From positions 1 to 6,911 of the forward strand of contig CAZDUZ010000050.1 in the NCBI GenBank assembly GCA_964508755.1: DNA of 6,911 nt, read 5' to 3'. Numbering within the stretch: the first letter of the stretch is position 1; each line of letters begins with the position of its first letter. The translations under genes and the position numbers were made by a program. The notes under the pieces are model-generated. The model ran no database searches. It saw only the letters and a list, made by a program, of their open reading frames with translations, and had not been told where the DNA came from. The DNA is from CAZDUZ01 sp964508755. GTDB taxonomy: Bacteria > Patescibacteriota > Dojkabacteria > SC72 > JAFGCJ01. This document shows positions 1 to 3,550 of the stretch, one piece after another.

Positions 1-118
1 CAGTGCCATTGTGGCTGACCATCCTCTCAGACCAGCTACCCGTCTTAGCCTTGGTAGGCCGTTACCCCACCAACAAGCTGATAGGACGCAGGCTCATCCC
101 GAAGCGATAAATCATTTA

Positions 119-197
119 GTCGACAAACCTGCAGTTGTTCCGATTTACATAATAATATGTATGAATCAGACCATTAACCAACTACAGGTCCGTCGAC
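119..197 (-). other. Expanded V2 helix of 16S rRNA
   Basis: On the rRNA strand, GTCGACGGACCTGTAGTTG (179-197) pairs with CAACTGCAGGTTTGTCGAC (119-137) over 19 consecutive positions. Sixteen are Watson-Crick pairs and three are G-U wobbles. The distal part holds a further small arm, with ACATA opposite TATGT around a TTAT loop. The helix replaces the shorter E. coli helix 9/10 region and accounts for most of the extra length not explained by V1. The wobble positions fit a selected RNA helix. Confidence 0.8.
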
Positions 198-283
198 ACT
201 ATCGAGAGTTACCCCGCCTTTCGGCGAGCTGTTCCCGTCTTCGGGGCAGATTGCCCACGCGTTACTCACCCGTTTGCCGCTGA

Positions 284-370
284 CCGCCAACACAAAGCAC
301 GAAACAATAACAACTAACAAACACTCTACATACAAAAGACATTAGTATTATTCGCACCCTGAGTTGGCGG
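284..370 (-). other. Expanded V1 helix of 16S rRNA
   Basis: The V1 hairpin (E. coli helix 6 area) is closed by a perfect 8-bp stem, CCGCCAAC with GTTGGCGG (363-370 and 284-291). A second, AU-rich arm pair lies inside it: AATAATACTAA (342-352) with TTAGTTGTTATT (306-317), matching except for a small bulge. About 97 nt separate CAAGTCGA from the conserved ACGGGTGAG flank region, against about 38 in E. coli. The closing stem is GC-rich, while the distal arm is AT-rich. It reads as a genuine rRNA helix extension, not an unrelated insertion. It is too short for an intron and codes for nothing. Confidence 0.8.
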
Positions 371-451
371 CCCGCTCGACTTGCATACCTTAGGCACACC
401 GCCAGCGTTCATCCTGAACCAGGATCAAATTCGCCAATATAGATTTGAAGA

Positions 452-468
452 CTGTTGCAATGCAACAG
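452..468 (-). other. Leader hairpin upstream of 16S 5' end
   Basis: CTGTTGC (468-462), loop ATT and GCAACAG (458-452) form a perfect 7-bp hairpin ending 12 nt before the predicted mature 16S end. A smaller hairpin, ATAC-GAA-GTAT (480-470), directly precedes it. These may guide pre-16S folding or RNase cleavage. The 3' flank of 16S is outside the window, so long-range RNase III pairing cannot be judged. Confidence 0.5.
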
Positions 469-564
469 GATACTTCGTATTCACATCCTACTCAACTCTG
501 CCACAAGGACAGAATTAATAGGAATGGGTTAGTGCTTTACTATTACTTACTACCACTTTTCAGT

Positions 565-576
565 TTTCAATGAGCA
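565..576 (-). promoter_or_regulatory. boxA-like rRNA antitermination site
   Basis: TGCTCATTGAAA, followed by ACTGA, lies about 20 nt downstream of the P2 -10. It resembles the E. coli boxA TGCTCTTTAACA and the TTGAAAACT form seen in Firmicutes rRNA leaders. In rRNA operons boxA RNA binds NusB/NusE and protects the transcript from premature termination. The call rests on motif similarity plus the expected position between promoter and 16S. Confidence 0.6.
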
Positions 577-596
577 AAGGGATCAACGTGACGTGA

Positions 597-625
597 CTTA
601 TACCATACCAGCCCGGCATCGTCAA
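597..625 (-). promoter_or_regulatory. rrn promoter P2 (sigma70-type, extended -10)
   Basis: TTGACG (625-620), a 17-nt spacer and TATAAG (602-597) form a second near-consensus promoter. TGG again directly precedes the -10, as in P1. It lies 127 nt downstream of P1 and about 155 nt upstream of the mature 16S end, immediately before the boxA-like site. The P1-P2-boxA-16S order matches the tandem layout common in bacterial rRNA operons. Confidence 0.72.
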
Positions 626-667
626 GAAAACGAGACCAAGAGTAATGGCGTCATGCCGTCATTTGTT

Positions 668-687
668 AAAAATTGGAAATCCTTCCA
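668..687 (-). terminator. Weak terminator-like hairpin between P1 and P2
   Basis: On the minus strand TGGAA (687-683), loop GGAT and TTCCA (678-674) form a 5-bp stem, followed by A and five T residues (672-668). The stem is short, so it would be a weak intrinsic terminator or pause site. Its place about 30 nt into the predicted P1 transcript and ahead of P2 suggests attenuation of P1, but chance cannot be excluded. Confidence 0.35.
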
Positions 688-723
688 GCATTACCGCTTA
701 CAGGTATCCCATCCCGAGCCGGG

Positions 724-752
724 ATTATACCAGAACAATGCTTGATTTTCAA
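724..752 (-). promoter_or_regulatory. rrn promoter P1 (sigma70-type, extended -10)
   Basis: TTGAAA (752-747) and TATAAT (729-724) are separated by exactly 17 nt. TGG directly before the -10 gives an extended -10 (TGN) motif. Transcription would start near 717, in GC-rich sequence. The segment ATCCCG-GCT-CGGGAT (725-711) forms a small inverted repeat over the discriminator and start. A GC-rich discriminator is a known feature of stringently controlled rRNA promoters; its role here is inferred. Position about 280 nt upstream of 16S and the near-consensus match make this the strongest promoter candidate in the window. Confidence 0.8.
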
Positions 753-842
753 CACCTTTTGAGCAACAACCACTGGTAACATCTTAGAATGCGCATACAA
801 TTATATAATGCACTCATGAATCAAATCACCACATCTTCCAGA

Positions 843-2714
843 TTACCTCTTCCCACCTTTATTTTTCGCACCAGTCGTTTCATGCATTTTGCGTATTTCC
901 TGCACGCTTGTAGCATCATCAGGAAGCTTATCTCGCTTCCATACCTTTAGTCGAGGAAACCTTAACGCAAACCCTACTCCCTCTTTACCAGCTCCAGCCG
1001 TATGTATGGGACTTTTCGTGATTTCATCGGCCTCAACAGTCGCCACAATACGAGGCTCCACCCACACGTCAGGATGCAATTTCTTTGAAACCAAAACCGT
1101 TTCTCCTGGCTCCTCAACAACAAATTCATCCAAATCTTTCTTTATTGCGATCCATTGATCTTCCGTAATCCCAGTACCAATCTTTGTAATAGATACATAA
1201 ACATCTAAATCTTTGTCATACAATCCTCCAAGCAAGGCACCAATTCCAAAACGCGCCTGCTTTCCCCGCCCTCGATAGTAACCCAGAATAACAACATCAA
1301 TAGTATCAGCAAGGTTTCCTTGAAAAGCCCGTTTCAATTTCAACCACGTTAAACCCCTTACTCCAGGCTCATATATTGAATTGACATCCTTAACAACAAC
1401 ACCTTCCAAACCCTCGGTAACATTATCGTGAAAGACTTTAAGCAGCTCTTTAGCACTATCAACCACAACACTGCTAGCAACATCAAGTAATCCCTTCTTT
1501 ACGACGATCCTCTCAAGCAAGGAAACCCGTTCTTTATTTTTTATGTGTACCAGCGACTCTCCATTCACAGAAAGTACATCAAAAATAAAAGCTTTAACCG
1601 GTAATTCCTGAACTCTCCGATTCACTCCATACTTACGTTTTCTCGTCATCGTTTCTTGAAAAGGGAGAAATTCATTCGTGTTCTCGTTATAACCAATAAT
1701 TTCACCATCAAGGATTGCTGATTCTAAACCTTGTTGCTTAGCAGCACTCACAATTTCCGGAAACATCTCCGTCATATCTTCCAAATTCCGAGAAAAAATA
1801 CGAATAGAGTCGTCCTCTTTCGTAGCTTCAAACAGAGACAGTTCCGAAGAAGTCCCTTTCCCCTTCCACTTTGACCACCATATTCGGTCATCCATAGACA
1901 CATCCGTTCCTGCTCCCACATGGATTTGACACCTCAAACCGTCAAATTTTGGCTGCACAATAGCATTAGGGATTCGTTTCATTATACTTTCAGCATCTTT
2001 TTCACGCTCCACAAGCATCGGAAGAACTGGCACACCTGGGGTAATCTGAATTGAGCATAAACCTTCCAAACCTTTTTCTTTATACACTTTGGCAATATAT
2101 CCTGAGTCAGGCGATACACCGAAAGCACGTCCTAATTCATCTCGATCACCCTTATCGCCCTTCACGCTTACTGATAAAGAATCTAGAAGAGTTTTACCAC
2201 CAAGCCCGAGACGAAGCTTTTGAGAGAGAATTCGAGTAACATATTTAGCCTCTATCGGCGAACAATTTCCAACAACATCCGCAATTAGTCTTACCCTATG
2301 GTCAGAAGAGCCCTTTCCCGTAAGACTTGCTATTTCCCAAAGGCGGTCATAGAGAGTGTGAAGACTCAACTGAGTTCCCCTCTGAACCGTCTCGCTGCTG
2401 TCTGAAGTATTATTTACTAACATTTCCGCTACATCTCCGCTATCACCCGCTTCACGAAGTAGCTCAGCCGTATCATATGAACGACCATGTGAGTGCGCAT
2501 ACGCGGATAAAGCTGCAAGAATAGTTTTTTCTGCAACGTTAAATTCTACAGGCACAAACAATGGAGCAACCCGTGAGGAAAGAAGATAACAGACTATCGC
2601 AGACTCATCTTCTTTACATTCCGTAAATAGTTCAGCCAATAAAGCCGTAATCTGATTACGAGAAGAAACCGATTCGATTCGGTCCAAATATTCACAAAAC
2701 AAACGGAAATGCAT
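843..2714 (-). CDS. lig: ATP-dependent DNA ligase (archaeal/eukaryal Lig1 type)
   Basis: This enzyme seals DNA nicks by ATP-driven adenylation of a lysine, in replication and repair. The chosen ATG (2714) gives 623 aa starting MHFRLFCEYLDRIES, which matches the usual start of archaeal ligases. An in-frame ATG at 2732 and a TTG at 2756 would overlap the upstream gene, and none of the three has a clear Shine-Dalgarno. Positions here count from the ATG at 2714. An N-terminal DNA-binding domain covers about residues 1-225 (LSQKLRLGLGGKTLLDSL near 164-181). The catalytic core follows: motif I KFDG (Lys256), FSRNLEDMT near 307, DGE near 336, motif IV EGVVVK near 437, motif V WLKLK near 457. The OB domain ends with a motif VI-like RFPRLKVWKRDK. 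About 30-35 extra residues with WWSKWKGKG sit between motif I and FSRN. Most bacteria rely on NAD-dependent LigA for this role; whether LigA is also present cannot be seen here. Confidence 0.95.
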   Translation of the reverse strand: MHFRLFCEYLDRIESVSSRNQITALLAELFTECKEDESAIVCYLLSSRVAPLFVPVEFNVAEKTILAALSAYAHSHGRSYDTAELLREAGDSGDVAEMLVNNTSDSSETVQRGTQLSLHTLYDRLWEIASLTGKGSSDHRVRLIADVVGNCSPIEAKYVTRILSQKLRLGLGGKTLLDSLSVSVKGDKGDRDELGRAFGVSPDSGYIAKVYKEKGLEGLCSIQITPGVPVLPMLVEREKDAESIMKRIPNAIVQPKFDGLRCQIHVGAGTDVSMDDRIWWSKWKGKGTSSELSLFEATKEDDSIRIFSRNLEDMTEMFPEIVSAAKQQGLESAILDGEIIGYNENTNEFLPFQETMTRKRKYGVNRRVQELPVKAFIFDVLSVNGESLVHIKNKERVSLLERIVVKKGLLDVASSVVVDSAKELLKVFHDNVTEGLEGVVVKDVNSIYEPGVRGLTWLKLKRAFQGNLADTIDVVILGYYRGRGKQARFGIGALLGGLYDKDLDVYVSITKIGTGITEDQWIAIKKDLDEFVVEEPGETVLVSKKLHPDVWVEPRIVATVEADEITKSPIHTAGAGKEGVGFALRFPRLKVWKRDKLPDDATSVQEIRKMHETTGAKNKGGKR

Positions 2715-2718
2715 TTTT

Positions 2719-3213
2719 CTACAATTTGACATAAGTTGTTGAACGCGTTGTTCCAACCCTTTTCACTTTTCCCTTTTTAATAAGTCGCTCCATGTCTCTT
2801 CGAAGTGTCCTATCGGTTACATTCTTAAAGCGGGGCGACAATTCGGATAGACGAGCAGGTTTTCCGCGTTCCATTAAATCAAGAATTCTTTGCTCTCTTA
2901 CTCGAAGACCAGGAATCCACTCAACTGTTTTTTTCGACACATTTGATCTCTTAATTGCCTGGACACTTTTATCAGTTGAAATTCTTCTCTTTGCTTGCAA
3001 TTGAGAAGAGACCTCGTCCACTTCGGACTTACGGTGAAACGTACGAGAGAAATCTCCAGAAGGTTTCCTCTGAAATTTTCCTCGAGACAACCTATTAGTC
3101 TCCGATTCTGTAAGAAAGCGGTAAAGACCATAACTTGCAGCAACAATCACTCCTCCAGCGAGAAGCAATGTTACCATACTGCTTCTACCCTTTCTATTTC
3201 CATAGACTGCCAT
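2719..3213 (-). CDS. Membrane-anchored winged-helix protein, function unknown
   Basis: The 164-aa product has a short basic N-terminus (GNRKGR), one predicted transmembrane segment at about residues 13-33 (MVTLLLAGGVIVAASYGL), a polar, strongly basic linker (about 35-98), and a C-terminal winged helix-turn-helix at about 103-164. The helix-turn-helix resembles DeoR-type or generic wHTH domains: REQRILDLMERG, then LSELSPRFKNVTDRTLRRDM as helix 2 and recognition helix, then a wing ending TTYVKL. The basic segment after the membrane helix favours a cytoplasmic C-terminus, where it could touch DNA. The stop codon is 4 nt before the ligase ATG, so the two genes are surely co-transcribed and may be translationally coupled. 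It could be an autoregulator, a membrane-DNA tether or a ligase partner; nothing in the sequence decides between these. I do not recognise a named family for the whole protein. Confidence 0.75.
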   Translation of the reverse strand: MAVYGNRKGRSSMVTLLLAGGVIVAASYGLYRFLTESETNRLSRGKFQRKPSGDFSRTFHRKSEVDEVSSQLQAKRRISTDKSVQAIKRSNVSKKTVEWIPGLRVREQRILDLMERGKPARLSELSPRFKNVTDRTLRRDMERLIKKGKVKRVGTTRSTTYVKL

Positions 3214-3219
3214 ATAGTC

Positions 3220-3248
3220 ATTGTACGACGTGACACTATATGACGCAA
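3220..3248 (-). promoter_or_regulatory. Candidate promoter giving a leaderless wHTH-ligase transcript
   Basis: TACAAT (3225-3220) matches the -10 consensus at five of six positions, and TTGCGT (3248-3243) lies 17 nt upstream as a weak -35. Six bases (GACTAT) separate the -10 from the ATG at 3213, which puts the expected +1 on the A of the start codon. No Shine-Dalgarno is present, as expected for a leaderless mRNA. The -35 overlaps a small inverted repeat, TGAC-TTGC-GTCA (3252-3241), that could be an operator. Confidence 0.45.
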
Positions 3249-3314
3249 GTCAAACGATAGAGAAACCACATACACAACTCCAACTTTCACACTGTTTCTC
3301 AGGAAATCGTCAAA

Positions 3315-3457
3315 TGTGGACAACTCGGTACGAATCAATCCACATTAAACCAAGCGTCGCTCGGTTATACTCGGTAAACGTTTATACCTAACACAGGGCT
3401 AACTTCCCGAGTAAGAAGCGTGATTATATTCGGAATTCATAGGTGGTTTGTGGATAT
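3315..3457. promoter_or_regulatory. Cluster of DnaA-box-like 9-mers
   Basis: Against the bacterial DnaA box TTATCCACA, the minus strand has TTGTCCACA (3323-3315, 8 of 9) and ATATCCACA (3457-3449, 8 of 9), and the plus strand has CAATCCACA (3336-3344, 7 of 9). No perfect box is present, and no typical AT-rich unwinding element or dnaA/dnaN gene lies nearby. The cluster could be a DnaA titration or regulatory site, part of an origin-like region, or coincidence. Confidence 0.25.
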
Positions 3458-3483
3458 CATGAAGCGATCTCTATTTCTAGAAA

Positions 3484-3500
3484 CTTTCCAGCAAGGAAAG
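3484..3500 (-). terminator. Possible weak terminator downstream of polA
   Basis: In the polA transcript sense, CTTTCC (3500-3495), loop TTGCT and GGAAAG (3489-3484) form a 6-bp stem about 50 nt after the stop codon. TTTCT follows. The stem is short and the T tract imperfect, so it would be inefficient. It is the only hairpin-plus-T candidate near the polA end. Confidence 0.3.
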
Positions 3501-3550
3501 CCTATAACTCAGGAAACAACCTCGTTTGATGAACTCTCTACGTCCTTGTC

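Larger units (their letters stand above)
1..440 (-). rRNA. rrs: 16S ribosomal RNA, 5' part (partial)
   Basis: Read on the minus strand, this is the 5' domain of small-subunit rRNA. The conserved landmarks are GAATTTGATCCTGG near the start, GATGAACGCTGGCGG, GCAAGTCGAGCG, ACGGGTGAGTAACGCGTGG, GGTGGGGTAACGGCCTACC and AGCTGGTCTGAGAGGATG. Alignment by eye to the E. coli start puts the mature 5' end near 440. The window ends at about E. coli position 324, so roughly 116 nt are extra. They sit in two enlarged hairpins, one in V1 and one in V2. The rest of the gene lies beyond the left edge. The sequence style, with GGATGAACGCTGGCGG and CCTAAGGTATGCAAG, suits a Patescibacteria/CPR bacterium, but the exact lineage cannot be fixed from this fragment. 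Confidence 0.97.
441..842 (-). promoter_or_regulatory. rRNA operon promoter and leader region
   Basis: This gene-free 402-bp stretch separates the ligase stop codon from the mature 16S 5' end. Going downstream on the minus strand it holds an AT-rich palindrome (800-809), promoter P1, a terminator-like hairpin, promoter P2, a boxA-like site and two leader hairpins next to the 16S end. No open reading frame or tRNA was recognised. There is no convincing intrinsic terminator directly after the ligase, so read-through from the ligase unit into rrn is possible. Confidence 0.75.
3214..3550. other. Gene-free, repeat-rich intergenic region downstream of polA
   Basis: This 337-bp stretch between the polA stop and the wHTH start holds several structured elements and no convincing gene. 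An 8-bp inverted repeat AATGTGGA/TCCACATT (3313-3320 and 3339-3346) flanks an 18-nt spacer. CTCGGT occurs three times in direct orientation (3324, 3360, 3370), and CCCGAGTA at 3406 is its inverse. Perfect 10-bp palindromes are TAAACGTTTA (3375-3384) and TTTCTAGAAA (3474-3483). Three DnaA-box-like 9-mers lie at 3315-3323, 3336-3344 and 3449-3457. The promoter for the downstream gene is at its left end. Confidence 0.6.

Noticed and set aside
11..283. Plus-strand open frame of about 90 codons at the left edge
   Set aside because: It lies entirely antisense to the conserved 16S rRNA 5' domain; the frame is a by-product of rRNA sequence.
119..370. 16S insertions as self-splicing introns or intervening sequences
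   Set aside because: They are under 100 nt, lie in variable regions V1 and V2, and extend existing helices; no intron core or homing endonuclease frame is present.
800..809. ATTATATAAT as the -10 of a third rrn promoter
   Set aside because: TATAAT is present, but the nearest TTGATT is only 13 nt away and the hexamer at 17 nt is poor. The site may be only an AT-rich palindrome.
2898..3146. Minus-strand open frame of about 82 codons in another frame of the wHTH gene
   Set aside because: It is a shadow frame; the 164-aa frame has a coherent membrane helix and wHTH domain and abuts the ligase start.
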